Part shown: piece after piece, positions 10,249 to 18,895 of the stretch
Layout of the letters: every line of letters starts with the position of its first letter
Numbering within the stretch: the stretch's first letter is position 1
Assembly (NCBI GenBank): GCA_943789485.1
Contig: CALSUH010000025.1
Coordinates: 22,968-86,967, forward strand
Length of the DNA stretch: 64,000 nucleotides
Direction of reading: 5' to 3'
Source of the DNA: an uncultured Pseudomonadales bacterium
GTDB taxonomy: Bacteria > Pseudomonadota > Gammaproteobacteria > Pseudomonadales > Pseudohongiellaceae
Made by a program: the position numbers and the translations under genes
The notes under the pieces: generated by a model
Databases searched by the model: none
Told to the model about the DNA's origin: nothing
The model's input: the letters and a program-made list of their open reading frames with translations, nothing else

Positions 10249-10524
10249 TTTAAGTGAAGTAAATTGATATTATTCTATTTATTGACATTAATACATAATA
10301 TTACAATAAATATTGGCTATAAAAACCAAAATATAGTGAATATAGGGTAATTTAGGTATAGAAACACCACGAGACTTACCCTATCCTAGGCTATCTCAAA
10401 CTGTGGGTGCTTAGTTAAACAGGCTGAACACTCAGATTCCGAGCCTCAAAAGGGCAAAGTGAGTCGATTTAATGAGAAACGCCGAATCCGGTGTTGGTAA
10501 ATGTCAATTAATTGAGGACTAACA
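10249..10524 (+). promoter_or_regulatory. AT-rich divergent control region between the Lrp-type gene and leuA
   Basis: No gene fits here. The first 90 bases are very AT-rich (about 10262-10345), typical of Lrp-binding DNA. TTGACA at 10282-10287 followed 17 bases later by AATAAA is a possible promoter towards leuA, with a long leader of about 210 bases. I saw no leucine-rich leader peptide and no clear attenuator hairpin. A GAGG ribosome site is at 10514. Confidence 0.4.
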
Positions 10525-12189
10525 GTGTTCGATCATACTAAGTACCAGCCTTTTCAGACTATCGACATTAAGGATAGAACCTGGCCGAATCAGGTCATCA
10601 GCGAAGCGCCTAGGTGGTGTAGCGTTGATTTGCGTGATGGTAACCAAGCATTGATCGAGCCGATGTCAGTCGCGCAAAAGAAGAAGATGTTTGAACTCTT
10701 GGTGGCGGTAGGGTTCAAGGAGATCGAAGTGGGTTTTCCTGCCGCCTCAGCGCCTGACTTCGATTTTGTTCGCAGCCTAATCGAAGAGGGTAGGGTGCCT
10801 GACGATGTAACAATTCAGGTTCTCACTCAGGCGAGGCCCGCTCTAATACAGCGAACGTTTGAGTCTCTAAAAGGCGCAAAGAAAGCGATCCTGCACGTTT
10901 ATAATTCCACTTCTATAGTGCAGCGAGAGAAAGTGTTCAAGACAGACAAGGCAGGTATCATTGAGATCGCCGTGGCCGGTGCAGCGGAGGTTAGCCGATG
11001 CGCAGAACTTGCTCCGGAAACCGCATGGACCTTCCAATATTCTCCAGAGAGCTTTACCGGCACCGAGATCGACTTTGCCGTTGAGGTTTGTGATGCGGTC
11101 TCTAGTGTATGGAAGCCCACTACTGAGAAACCAATTATCTTCAATCTGCCCTCCACTGTTGAAGTATCTACACCGAACGTCTATGCGGACCAGATCGAAT
11201 GGTTCTGTCGTAATATTCAAAAAAGAGATGCTATTGTCGTTAGTTTGCACACGCACAATGATCGCGGTTGTGCTGTTGCCTCTGCTGAGCTGGCCGTCAT
11301 GGGTGGCGCGCAGAGAGTGGAGGGAACTCTGCTTGGAAATGGCGAGCGGACCGGTAACATGGACATCGTCGTGATGGCGATGAATCTATACAGTCAAGGT
11401 ATAGACCCTCAGCTGGATCTGCAGGATATGGACAAGATCGTTTCCGTCGTGCGCGAGTGCACGCAGATAGATGTGCATCCTCGCCAGCCTTATTCCGGTG
11501 ATCTAGTGTTTACGGCCTTCTCAGGGTCGCACCAGGATGCGATTAAGAAATGCTTGGATATCTATAAAGAGGGTGAGACTTGGGAAATTGCTTATCTACC
11601 GATAGACCCGCGAGATCTGGGCCGGACCTATCAAGATGTCATTCGCGTGAACAGCCAGTCAGGCAAGGGCGGTATAGCCTATGTGCTCGCTAATAAGTTT
11701 GGATTCGAACTGCCGCGTTGGCTGCAGATAGAGTTCAGTCGCGTAGTACAGCAAGTTACAGAAGTCAGCGGGCAGGAGATACAGCCAGATGAAATCTGGA
11801 ACCTGTTCAATCAGCACTATTTGAATAGCGACAAGGTGATTAGCCTCGAAGACTTCAGTATAGAGAAAGTGGAAGGACGCGAGACGTTCAATGCCAAGAT
11901 CGATTACTTCGGCAAGGAACTCGCGATTCGTGGTGAAGGAGATGGCGTATTAAATGCCTTCGTGACCGGTCTGAAAGAAGCGATAAACATCGACTTTGAA
12001 ATCATGGAATACGGTGAGCATGCACTCGGTCAAGGTGCCGATGCCGAGGCGGTGACTTATATTCAATTGAAATCTGGGGGTCGGCGCTACAGCGGCGTCG
12101 CGATAAGCAAAGACATCATCGCCTCATCACTCAACGCTCTGATGGGTGCGGCCAGCCAATTGCTTAGCGAGCAGCGCGTCGCCGCCTAA
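10525..12189 (+). CDS. leuA: 2-isopropylmalate synthase
   Basis: 554 intact residues from a GTG start with GAGG 8 bases upstream. The N-terminal TIM barrel has PRWCSVDLRDGNQALIEPM near residue 30, the metal site SLHTHNDRGCAVASAELAV near 240, and GNGERTGNMD. The linker and the C-terminal LeuA-dimer domain (about 430-545) contain DYFGKELAIRGEGDGVLNAF. This is the longer form of LeuA found in many proteobacteria and actinobacteria. It condenses 2-ketoisovalerate with acetyl-CoA, the first committed step to leucine, and is feedback-inhibited by leucine through the C-terminal domain. leuB is 7 kb away on the other strand; leuCD are not in the window. Confidence 0.95.
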   Translation: MFDHTKYQPFQTIDIKDRTWPNQVISEAPRWCSVDLRDGNQALIEPMSVAQKKKMFELLVAVGFKEIEVGFPAASAPDFDFVRSLIEEGRVPDDVTIQVLTQARPALIQRTFESLKGAKKAILHVYNSTSIVQREKVFKTDKAGIIEIAVAGAAEVSRCAELAPETAWTFQYSPESFTGTEIDFAVEVCDAVSSVWKPTTEKPIIFNLPSTVEVSTPNVYADQIEWFCRNIQKRDAIVVSLHTHNDRGCAVASAELAVMGGAQRVEGTLLGNGERTGNMDIVVMAMNLYSQGIDPQLDLQDMDKIVSVVRECTQIDVHPRQPYSGDLVFTAFSGSHQDAIKKCLDIYKEGETWEIAYLPIDPRDLGRTYQDVIRVNSQSGKGGIAYVLANKFGFELPRWLQIEFSRVVQQVTEVSGQEIQPDEIWNLFNQHYLNSDKVISLEDFSIEKVEGRETFNAKIDYFGKELAIRGEGDGVLNAFVTGLKEAINIDFEIMEYGEHALGQGADAEAVTYIQLKSGGRRYSGVAISKDIIASSLNALMGAASQLLSEQRVAA

Positions 12190-12431
12190 CGGTCTTTTCG
12201 AGGTCAGCTCTAACGCAGAAGACGCGGCCAATTGATCTAATGCGGATATCGCTTCCATTGCGGTATCCTCGGGCAGAGGACACACTAGATCCGTTAGCTG
12301 TCTGCGTATTCTTGCTCTTCTGGTTCTGCTTAACAGCCTCATTTTGCTCTACTGTATGAAACGACCTTTGCTGCTAGTCTTAGTAGGTAGATTCGACTAC
12401 AAATTACGCATCATCTACGGGGAATTAGTTC

Positions 12432-12950
12432 ATGATCAAGCTTATTGCGGCAGCCTCCGTCTCTTCATTCTTCTTCGGTCTGTTCGGCGTCAGCTGGAAA
12501 TCGGTGGACGGAAAAATCGAGCGCGAGTTTCCCAGTGTGCAGACGGTTTCTACTGATGTGTTGCTAATGCGCTATGAGGCAGCAGACGCTAAGTTGCCCA
12601 TTATTATAGATGTGCGCGAGATTGGTGAGTTTCGAGTCAGCCACCTAGATGGGGCGCTGCATTTGGAAAGCGCTGAGGCTATATTCGACGTGATTGCCGA
12701 AAGAGGGCTTAGTAAAGACACAGAGATCATCCTCTACTGCTCTGTAGGCTATCGGTCGGCCTCTGTAGCTGCCGATCTTAAAGAGCGCGGTTTCACTCAA
12801 GTACTCAACTTAGAGCATTCATTGTTCGAATGGGCCAACAAGGGCTATCCAATGACCAGCGCGAGTGGCCGCACCGACAAGGTTCATCCCTTCAACAAAG
12901 CGTGGAGTGTTCTGGTCGACGAAGCCCTGCATGGCTACCCTGACAAGTAA
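12432..12950 (+). CDS. rhodanese-like domain protein with N-terminal membrane or signal segment
   Basis: 172 residues. Residues 1-20 (MIKLIAAASVSSFFFGLFG) are hydrophobic and may anchor or export the protein. The rhodanese fold follows, with IIIDVREIGEFRVSHLDGA and the active loop ILYCSVGYRSASVA containing the catalytic cysteine. YC-VGYRS loops occur in single-domain sulfurtransferases. The sulfur acceptor is unknown. It stands alone between leuA and the sigma-factor operon, with 240 gene-free bases before it. Confidence 0.85.
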   Translation: MIKLIAAASVSSFFFGLFGVSWKSVDGKIEREFPSVQTVSTDVLLMRYEAADAKLPIIIDVREIGEFRVSHLDGALHLESAEAIFDVIAERGLSKDTEIILYCSVGYRSASVAADLKERGFTQVLNLEHSLFEWANKGYPMTSASGRTDKVHPFNKAWSVLVDEALHGYPDK

Positions 12951-13018
12951 TTCCTGCCCGTGCAAACTATTTTTCCACAGCTTGCGACCTACTCTCTAAA
13001 ACCAGTATCCTGTTTTCG

Positions 13019-13639
13019 ATGCAAAAAGTTGCTATGCAGCCAGAGGATGGGAATTCCATGAGCCTGATAGATGAGGACCAAGCGTTAATAGCGTCGGCTC
13101 TTAAAGGGTCAGCCTATGCATGGGAAAAATTGGTCAAACGCTATGAATTGAAAATCTACAATCATGGCTTGCGCCTGACAGGAAATTCCAGCGATGCGAT
13201 GGATCTGATGCAGGAAGTTTTTCTGGGTGTATACAGAAATCTGCACCGATTCAGAGGTGATGCGAAGTTCAGTAGTTGGATTTTCCGTATAGCGCACAAC
13301 AAGGCGGTAGACATGAATCGCCGCAAACGATTGATGACTTCGTCGCCAAAATTTTCCACGGATGATGAGGGTGATGAGTTTGAAAAATTTCCAGGCAAGA
13401 AAGAATTAGAGCCAGAGTATAGGTTAGGTAACATTGAGCTTAACGTGCGTGTTCTAAAAATGTTAAGCGAACTCAGCTCGGATCAGCGCTCGATAGTGGA
13501 GTTAAAGGTTTTTCAATCTTTAACTTTTGATGAAATCGCTGAGCTTCAAGATATTTCGACAAATACAGCCAAGACACGTTTTTACAGTGCACTGAAAAAA
13601 TTGAAAGTAGTATCGGAGAAACAAAATGTCCTGTCCTAA
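13019..13639 (+). CDS. ECF-type RNA polymerase sigma factor
   Basis: 206 residues. Region 2 is clear: WEKLVKRYELKIYNHGLRL, DAMDLMQEVFLGVYRNLHRF and FSSWIFRIAHNKAVDMNRR. Region 4 follows: LSELSSDQRSIVELKVFQSL, then the helix-turn-helix around TFDEIAELQDISTNTAKTRF. An ATG at 13058 (MSLIDEDQ) with AGAGGA upstream is a likely alternative start. The last 14 bases overlap the anti-sigma gene, the usual arrangement for a sigma/anti-sigma pair. The target regulon is unknown but probably includes this operon. Confidence 0.92.
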   Translation: MQKVAMQPEDGNSMSLIDEDQALIASALKGSAYAWEKLVKRYELKIYNHGLRLTGNSSDAMDLMQEVFLGVYRNLHRFRGDAKFSSWIFRIAHNKAVDMNRRKRLMTSSPKFSTDDEGDEFEKFPGKKELEPEYRLGNIELNVRVLKMLSELSSDQRSIVELKVFQSLTFDEIAELQDISTNTAKTRFYSALKKLKVVSEKQNVLS

Positions 13640-14306
13640 GACACACTATTTACTGCAAGAATATTTTTCTGAAAATTTGTCGGCGGTTGCCCGCGACGAG
13701 TTGGATAGGCACCTAACTGATTGTGTGCATTGTAATGCGCAGCTCGAGTCGGTGTTGCTTGCCCAGCAAGATCTGCAGCAGTGGCAGGAGCAAAGAGTTC
13801 CGCATTGGGATCGGCATCTTGAGCTATTCCGGCAGGAACATCGTATCGATCGCCCTGTGTCGCGATTCTGGTTAAGTTGGCAGTGGCTGCCAACGGCAGC
13901 ATCGCTCGCTATGTTGTGTGTGCTTTTATTCAATGTAAATGTGATTAGTAATGATTCTGGTTTCTCTATTTCCTTTGTCGGATCCTCTGCCTCGGGTTCG
14001 AATCTCAATGCGCAGCTGGCTGATTTTGAGCAAGCACAGCGTTTGGAAATGCAGCAACTCGTAGCGCGAGTAGAGGGCAGGCAGGACAGCACCAACGTGC
14101 AGTTGCTGCAGGCGGTCATGGAGCAGGCCCAGCAATCAACAGCAGATAGTTTCGATCAGATGTATGCTTATTTCGAGCAGCAGCGACTCTTGGATCTACA
14201 AGATATGCGGGCGGGCTATGAACAATTGGTAGACAGTGACTATGAGACGATTCGGTCTTTGCAGCAGTTAGTAAATTATGTGGGTTACCAGAGCGACATT
14301 CGATAA
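13626..14306 (+). CDS. zinc-finger (zf-HC2) anti-sigma factor, membrane-anchored
   Basis: 226 residues. The N-terminal anti-sigma domain carries HLTDCVHCNAQL, the H-x3-C-x2-C zinc motif near residues 30-37. A transmembrane helix (about 86-104, LPTAASLAMLCVLLFNVNV) follows. The outer part is rich in glutamine and predicted coiled coil (ADFEQAQRLEMQQLVARVEG). It should hold the adjacent sigma factor inactive at the membrane until an envelope signal releases it. It starts inside the sigma gene, so the two are translationally coupled. Confidence 0.88.
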   Translation: MSCPKTHYLLQEYFSENLSAVARDELDRHLTDCVHCNAQLESVLLAQQDLQQWQEQRVPHWDRHLELFRQEHRIDRPVSRFWLSWQWLPTAASLAMLCVLLFNVNVISNDSGFSISFVGSSASGSNLNAQLADFEQAQRLEMQQLVARVEGRQDSTNVQLLQAVMEQAQQSTADSFDQMYAYFEQQRLLDLQDMRAGYEQLVDSDYETIRSLQQLVNYVGYQSDIR

Positions 14307-14318
14307 GAGGGCTAGACT

Positions 14319-15380
14319 ATGCGAAGAGCTATAAGACAAACCTTGGCTGTCGCTGTTGCGGTGGTTAGCGCAGCGTCGGTAACTGCTCAAGGCCCACTAA
14401 TTGAAGACCTGCAAAGGAATGTTGATATATTCTCGGGCGTGCTGGAAGACGCCCTGGATTTCGAGCAGGCAAAGGGCTTGTTCGGGCTAAGTCTTGGGGG
14501 TATCGAGAGTACTTACTTAATAGGCCAGGGTGTGGTTTTGGAATTGAGAACACCTCTAGCTAATAGCCGCAATCGATTGAGCCTGGCTTCCTTGAATTCT
14601 GCAATGCAGACGCTACAGGTGCGTGGTAATCCATTTGAAGCTCTTGCGCTATCTCAATCTCGGGCTCAATCCCTGTCTTCATCTTCATCTTCATCGGCAC
14701 CTGCATCTCCTGTGATGACACTGAGGAATGAGTCTGCAGGCTCCACCAGCGCCTACAACCAGATGATGGAGCGTGTCGCGAATGTAGACTATTCGCTCGC
14801 TGTAAACAATGCCATTCAACAGGCGACTGAGTCAGCACGATCTCTGCGTTCACTGGGTTCTATCGATGAGGGTGACTATGCAGAATTACGTGCTGACATA
14901 GAAGGTCTGCGCGCAGAAATGGGAGAAAAGATGCAGGACCTTAGAGAGATTGAAGCGCAGATCAGAGAATCAACCTCTCAGGCGATTACCCAATCCAATA
15001 TCGAGGAAGAATTGCGCCTCAAGCTCAATACAGTTATGGCGCAGATAGAACCACTGCGTGAGCAAGCTGTTGCTAAGGCTGCGCAACTGCGGCGGCGCAG
15101 CGAACAAGCTGAACAGGCTTACACACAGCAGTGGCAACAAGACGTTGTAATGTTCGAGGACAAGCTCTACCAGGTGATGTGTGACTACGGATCGACATTG
15201 CGCGAACTGCCAAGGGACGAGCGCGTCTCGATAATTCTTACCGGGCTGGGCGAGCAGGGCGCAGACCAGCGCCGCACCGATAAGATTCATGTCTTCAACA
15301 AAGCCGATTTACAGGCATGCCAATCAGATGACATTTCGGTCGCGACTTTACGAGAGCGATCCGATCACTACAGCTATTAG
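14319..15380 (+). CDS. exported coiled-coil protein of unknown function, third gene of the sigma operon
   Basis: 353 residues, 12 bases after the anti-sigma gene. A signal peptide is likely (TLAVAVAVVSAASVTAQG, cut near residue 24). Residues about 105-125 are a serine-rich stretch (QSLSSSSSSSAPAS). Residues about 165-265 are strongly coiled-coil (ADIEGLRAEMGEKMQDLREIE and similar). The C-terminal part ends with a globular segment containing DYGSTLRELPRDERVSII and HVFNKADLQAC. I do not recognise a family. The heptad-rich outer part of the anti-sigma factor suggests the two may touch in the periplasm. Confidence 0.75.
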   Translation: MRRAIRQTLAVAVAVVSAASVTAQGPLIEDLQRNVDIFSGVLEDALDFEQAKGLFGLSLGGIESTYLIGQGVVLELRTPLANSRNRLSLASLNSAMQTLQVRGNPFEALALSQSRAQSLSSSSSSSAPASPVMTLRNESAGSTSAYNQMMERVANVDYSLAVNNAIQQATESARSLRSLGSIDEGDYAELRADIEGLRAEMGEKMQDLREIEAQIRESTSQAITQSNIEEELRLKLNTVMAQIEPLREQAVAKAAQLRRRSEQAEQAYTQQWQQDVVMFEDKLYQVMCDYGSTLRELPRDERVSIILTGLGEQGADQRRTDKIHVFNKADLQACQSDDISVATLRERSDHYSY

Positions 15381-15408
15381 TCTACGCCTGGGCGTTAAAT
15401 CTCAAGAC

Positions 15409-16218
15409 CTAGAACGGAGCGCCTGTGATGTTCACATCTGCCGGCGCGAACTGTTTCGCTGAATCCGAAGCCTGATACAAGCGCGTAATTAGCAACAGTA
15501 CACCCGGGATATCCAATAGATCGATGTCGTCGAATATTAGCTTTCGACGAATTCTCTCGCGCGCTGTAAATAGAGTGCCGGTCTGGGTGAAATTTAAGAA
15601 CGTGAATTTTTCGTCTTCGATTCCCCAGTTACTGGATATAACCTCTTGACCAATCCCGCCATCCAGACGTTGGAAGGGATAGAACCATCGTCCCCCCGCA
15701 TAACCAGCCTCATAGGTAATGATATTCCCGTCGGGGTAGTACCAAGTCTCAATAAAGGCACGAAAGTAATTTGTGGCCAGCGTCCCATTCGGCCAAAAAA
15801 GCGCTTGATCACCATGCATCCAGTGATAGGCCATTATTCGGCCGTCCGGGTAATAGATCGTCGTATCCAAGCCTGGCTCCGCCATGAACAGTTGCCCATT
15901 CGAAAAATACCAAGCCTGATGGTAGAGGTCATTAGAGATTAATGCACCATTCGCATAGTAGCTATTCCCACGACGGTAGCCAGTTAAAATTGCCGGTTGG
16001 CAGGCCAGCTGATTTAGCTCGGCGAGCGCGTCAGTCATGGTGTTCATCTCCCCGACATCGTCGAAATCAGCGGGTAGCATGGTATTCAGCGCGAGCATCT
16101 TGCCCATAAATTCAAGAGTTGCGCAGGCGCTACTGACGTTAGCAGAGCCTTCTCTGGCTACGACTGCAGGAGAAAAACTAAGCAATAGTGATAGGGCTAG
16201 AATTCGAGCATGATTCAT
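15409..16218 (-). CDS. exported protein with aromatic-NG/DG repeats, unknown function
   Basis: 269 residues with a signal peptide (ILALSLLLSFSPAVVAREG). Residues about 85-165 hold a repeat with the pattern aromatic-aromatic-x-N/D-G-x-aliphatic: SYYANGALI, WYFSNGQLF, IYYPDGRIM, LFWPNGTLA and WYYPDGNII, each about 17-21 residues apart. This resembles MORN-like or YwqK-type beta-hairpin repeats. The C-terminus is globular with no known motif. It is convergent with the sigma operon and faces the zinc-ribbon gene head to head. Confidence 0.75.
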   Translation of the reverse strand: MNHARILALSLLLSFSPAVVAREGSANVSSACATLEFMGKMLALNTMLPADFDDVGEMNTMTDALAELNQLACQPAILTGYRRGNSYYANGALISNDLYHQAWYFSNGQLFMAEPGLDTTIYYPDGRIMAYHWMHGDQALFWPNGTLATNYFRAFIETWYYPDGNIITYEAGYAGGRWFYPFQRLDGGIGQEVISSNWGIEDEKFTFLNFTQTGTLFTARERIRRKLIFDDIDLLDIPGVLLLITRLYQASDSAKQFAPADVNITGAPF

Positions 16219-16486
16219 GGTGCATCTCCTGTGAGCGAACTGTTTCGAAAGTTCTCAAATAGTACTGCTGCTAATGTGAACACTGACTTAATATTCGCTA
16301 TGCTGGGCAGATTCGCAGCAAATCGGATTTTTGGCTTTCTCTGAGCTGAAAATTCCTTATACTATGGGTGGTCCAAATAGGTGTTGTTTGCTGCGCACCA
16401 AAACGGCTAAGTAAGCTAGGTCCAGCAAGGCTAGGACCAGGAAAGATAGATCCTAAAAATAAGAAGCTGTACCTAAGGAGAACCAG

Positions 16487-16873
16487 ATGGACTGTCCGAA
16501 ATGCAATTCCGAGATGCAAGAGCTCAAGATTGAGACATTGCATGGTCAAGTGGTGATAGACAAGTGCAATAGCTGCAAGGGCCTGTGGTTCGATAACGGC
16601 GAAGCAGAACAGCTGAAAGGTGACTGGATGGCAGACTTTGCGGACAGCGGCGATCGAGAAGTAGGTAAGACCTACAACACCGTGCGCGATATTGCTTGCC
16701 CTCGCTGTGGCAAGACCATGGTTAAATTAAATGACCCCAAGCAATCACACTTAGAATATGAAGCATGTGAGGAGCACGGTGTGTTTATGGATGCTGGCGA
16801 ATTTACCGATTACAAGCACGAAACCTTAATGGATGTTTTTCGTGATGTGGTGGCAAAGATTACCCGAAAGTAG
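16487..16873 (+). CDS. zinc-ribbon protein (zf-TFIIB domain, two copies)
   Basis: 128 residues. An N-terminal zinc ribbon MDCPKCNSEMQEL..CNSCKGLWFD with four cysteines is followed by a linker and a second ribbon IACPRCGKTMVKL..YEACEEHGVFMDAGEF, in which one cysteine pair is CEEH. This pattern is that of the zf-TFIIB family of small bacterial proteins of unknown role. CTAAGGAG sits before the ATG. A strong hairpin terminator is at 16959-16993. Confidence 0.85.
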   Translation: MDCPKCNSEMQELKIETLHGQVVIDKCNSCKGLWFDNGEAEQLKGDWMADFADSGDREVGKTYNTVRDIACPRCGKTMVKLNDPKQSHLEYEACEEHGVFMDAGEFTDYKHETLMDVFRDVVAKITRK

Positions 16874-16953
16874 AAGTAATTCAGATTGAATGGTTATTAG
16901 GTTATTAGGTGAGTAGGTTTTTGCTGCTCACCCTCTGGCAAAAGCTAAGACAA

Positions 16954-17787
16954 TTAAGAATGCCATTTGGGGTGCAGCCAAATGGCATTTTTTATTGCCT
17001 GCTGATCTAGGGCTGGAAACTTTCCGATGTCAGTCCAAGTAGCCGCGGCGTCATGAAAGTCGGAGCCTACTGACACGTAAAGTGATTTTTCTTCAGCCAA
17101 TTTGCTCAGATAGGCTTTCGTATTTGGGTCTATATTCGAATAGCTTCCCTCGATTGCTTCTCCACCACATGCTTTGAAATCGTCGAGTAGTGAGCTTAGT
17201 TTGGTCTTGCTCAGAGAGTAACGGCTGGGATGCGCAACTACGGCTATGCCCGAGGCATTAAGGATCGCGGTTACTCCCTCGTTCATGCTACAACAGCTTG
17301 CCGCGGCATAGACTCTGCCGCGCTTGCCGAGATGCGTCTTAAAGGCCTTTTGTTTATTTTTGCAGACTTTTTCTTGCACAAGAAAGTCTGCAATATGACT
17401 GCGCGTATAAGCTGTGCAAGGCAGTGATTGTAAGTAAGACATTAGTCCGTGTGTGCCCAGCTTCTGTAATTTTTTGTCGATGGCCTGGGCACGCTTTTCA
17501 CGCTGGGCTTGCTGTGATGCTAACAGCTTTGCTATGTGACAGTGCGTAGGGTCAATGAACAGCCCGACGATGTGAATCTCCATGGTATGCCATAGGCAGG
17601 AGAGTTCTACGCCATTGATGATGGTTATGTCCTCGGCATCACGCTTGAGAGATGCTAAGCCATCGATACAGTCGTGGTCGGTAAGTGCCAGATGGGTCAG
17701 CCTATTCTCTGTTGCGCGTTGTAGCAGAAAAGAGGGTGATTGCTTTCCGTCTGAGAAATGGCTATGGCAGTGTAAATCGGCTTTCAT
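16954..17787 (-). CDS. PHP-domain phosphoesterase (RNase AM / YciV-like)
   Basis: 277 residues. The PHP metal sites are visible: MKADLHCHSHFSDG at the start, HLALTDHDCIDGL near residue 37, a glutamate in IINGVELSC, an internal AYTRSHIADFLV, AVVAHPSRY near residue 195, and the final SVGSDFH near 245. This arrangement and length match YciV, a 5'-3' exonuclease active on short RNA and on 5S/23S rRNA 5' ends. Its last codons (WLHPKWHS) lie inside the terminator hairpin of the convergent zinc-ribbon gene. Confidence 0.88.
   Translation of the reverse strand: MKADLHCHSHFSDGKQSPSFLLQRATENRLTHLALTDHDCIDGLASLKRDAEDITIINGVELSCLWHTMEIHIVGLFIDPTHCHIAKLLASQQAQREKRAQAIDKKLQKLGTHGLMSYLQSLPCTAYTRSHIADFLVQEKVCKNKQKAFKTHLGKRGRVYAAASCCSMNEGVTAILNASGIAVVAHPSRYSLSKTKLSSLLDDFKACGGEAIEGSYSNIDPNTKAYLSKLAEEKSLYVSVGSDFHDAAATWTDIGKFPALDQQAIKNAIWLHPKWHS
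16959..16993 (+). terminator. intrinsic terminator for the zinc-ribbon gene, inside the PHP gene 3' end
   Basis: AATGCCATTTGG (16959-16970) pairs perfectly with CCAAATGGCATT (16978-16989) over a 7-base loop and is followed by TTTT on the plus strand. The same bases encode the last residues of the PHP protein on the minus strand. Confidence 0.8.
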
Positions 17788-18314
17788 GATTCTTTACTAT
17801 GATCTCTATCAATACATTGGCTAGGGCCGCTTAGTCTATTCAGGGCGCGCTGCGGTATTGTATAGGAATGCCGATAACGAGATCACTGTAATGCAACAAA
17901 AAAGCGCACAACACGGTCGTAATGATTGTGATCAAAGAATTCACGAAAGTTAGCATTTCGGCTGCTATGCTATATACGAATCGAATCGCTCTGATAAATT
18001 CAGTTTTTGGGTCAGCAGCTTCTCAATAAGTGGTAACGGCAAGCCGGTGACTTACACTGAAATGGGCTAGCACTCACAGCATTCATCATCTAGGTATAAT
18101 TGCCCTGCTCGCGAAGTCTTTCGGTCATCAAGTGAACAGCGATTTCGGTAAGGCACCTACCACGATCGTCTACGAACCAACCTAGCACTCCATCCACTCT
18201 GCCTAGTCCTGTATGCACCCCTAATCGCTGAGAGTCAGGACAGCATTGATCCCGCTAGTTATAGGCGGGTGGAGTCCTAGTGCTGGCTATTCTGCTAGAG
18301 CAGAAGCGGTCCAT
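17788..18314. other. gene-free stretch upstream of iscR
   Basis: No convincing gene. On the minus strand a 54-codon open run (about 18092-18256) reads like protein (for example GWFVDDRGRCLTEIAVHLM), but it has no good start, is bounded by stops, and has no recognised relative. trmJ and suhB, often found upstream of iscR, are not here. Confidence 0.4.
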
Positions 18315-18347
18315 ATACTTGACTAATTTACTTAGGTATTCGATAAT
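18315..18347 (+). promoter_or_regulatory. iscR promoter with an overlapping IscR type 1 operator
   Basis: TTGACT (18319-18324) and GATAAT (18342-18347) are separated by exactly 17 bases. Bases 18315-18339 read ATACTTGACT-AATTT-ACTTAGGTAT, which fits the known type 1 IscR box closely: ATA-YYGACT at the left, R-GTAT at the right. The box covers the -35 element, so [2Fe-2S]-IscR would repress this operon as in E. coli. Confidence 0.75.
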
Positions 18348-18380
18348 TCTCGGTATTTATTGGCATCTAAAGGGCTTCCC

Positions 18381-18872
18381 ATGCGCTTGACGACAAAGGG
18401 TAGATACGCGGTAACGGCAATGCTGGACTTGGCTCTGCATAAGGATCAGGGGCCGGTGAGTCTTGCCGACATCTCTCAGCGGCAGGCAATTTCTCTGTCT
18501 TATCTAGAGCAGTTGTTTGCTAAGTTACGCCGTGGCTCATTAGTGAGCAGTGTGCGTGGCCCAGGTGGAGGCTATGAGCTGCAAGGTGGTTCCGAATCGA
18601 TCTTCATCGCTCAGATCGTGGATGCCGTGAATGAGTCCCTCGATTCGACCAAGTGCAAGGGAGCCGGTGATTGCCAAGGCGGAGAAACCTGTCTTACGCA
18701 TTATCTGTGGGAAGATCTCAGTGAGCAGATTCATACCTTTCTAGAGGGTATAAGCCTTGCCGATCTGGTAGCGAAGAATGAGGTAAAACGAATTTCTCAG
18801 AAGCAAGATCGGAAACACCTAATTGTTAGCGAGAATGTCGAAGACAGCCGGATTTTGGCATCAAGCTTATAA
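18381..18872 (+). CDS. iscR: Fe-S cluster assembly transcription factor IscR
   Basis: 163 residues from ATG 18381 ([20 protein letters not shown]), the standard IscR start. The winged helix-turn-helix includes [19 protein letters not shown] and [11 protein letters not shown]. The cluster ligands are present in [16 protein letters not shown], matching the Cys92/Cys98/Cys104/His107 set of E. coli IscR. With a [2Fe-2S] cluster it represses type 1 promoters, and one such box lies in its own promoter. iscS follows by 23 bases. Confidence 0.96.
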   Translation: MRLTTKGRYAVTAMLDLALHKDQGPVSLADISQRQAISLSYLEQLFAKLRRGSLVSSVRGPGGGYELQGGSESIFIAQIVDAVNESLDSTKCKGAGDCQGGETCLTHYLWEDLSEQIHTFLEGISLADLVAKNEVKRISQKQDRKHLIVSENVEDSRILASSL

Positions 18873-18895
18873 ACCGGTAAGCAGTGGAGCTACGG

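Noticed and set aside
12127..12342. Leftward open frame after leuA
   Set aside because: It overlaps the leuA end, is arginine-rich as expected for an antisense frame, and lacks a ribosome site.
18092..18256. Leftward protein-like open run upstream of iscR
   Set aside because: No start codon with a ribosome site and no recognised relative; could be chance or a fragment, so only noted in the gap entry.
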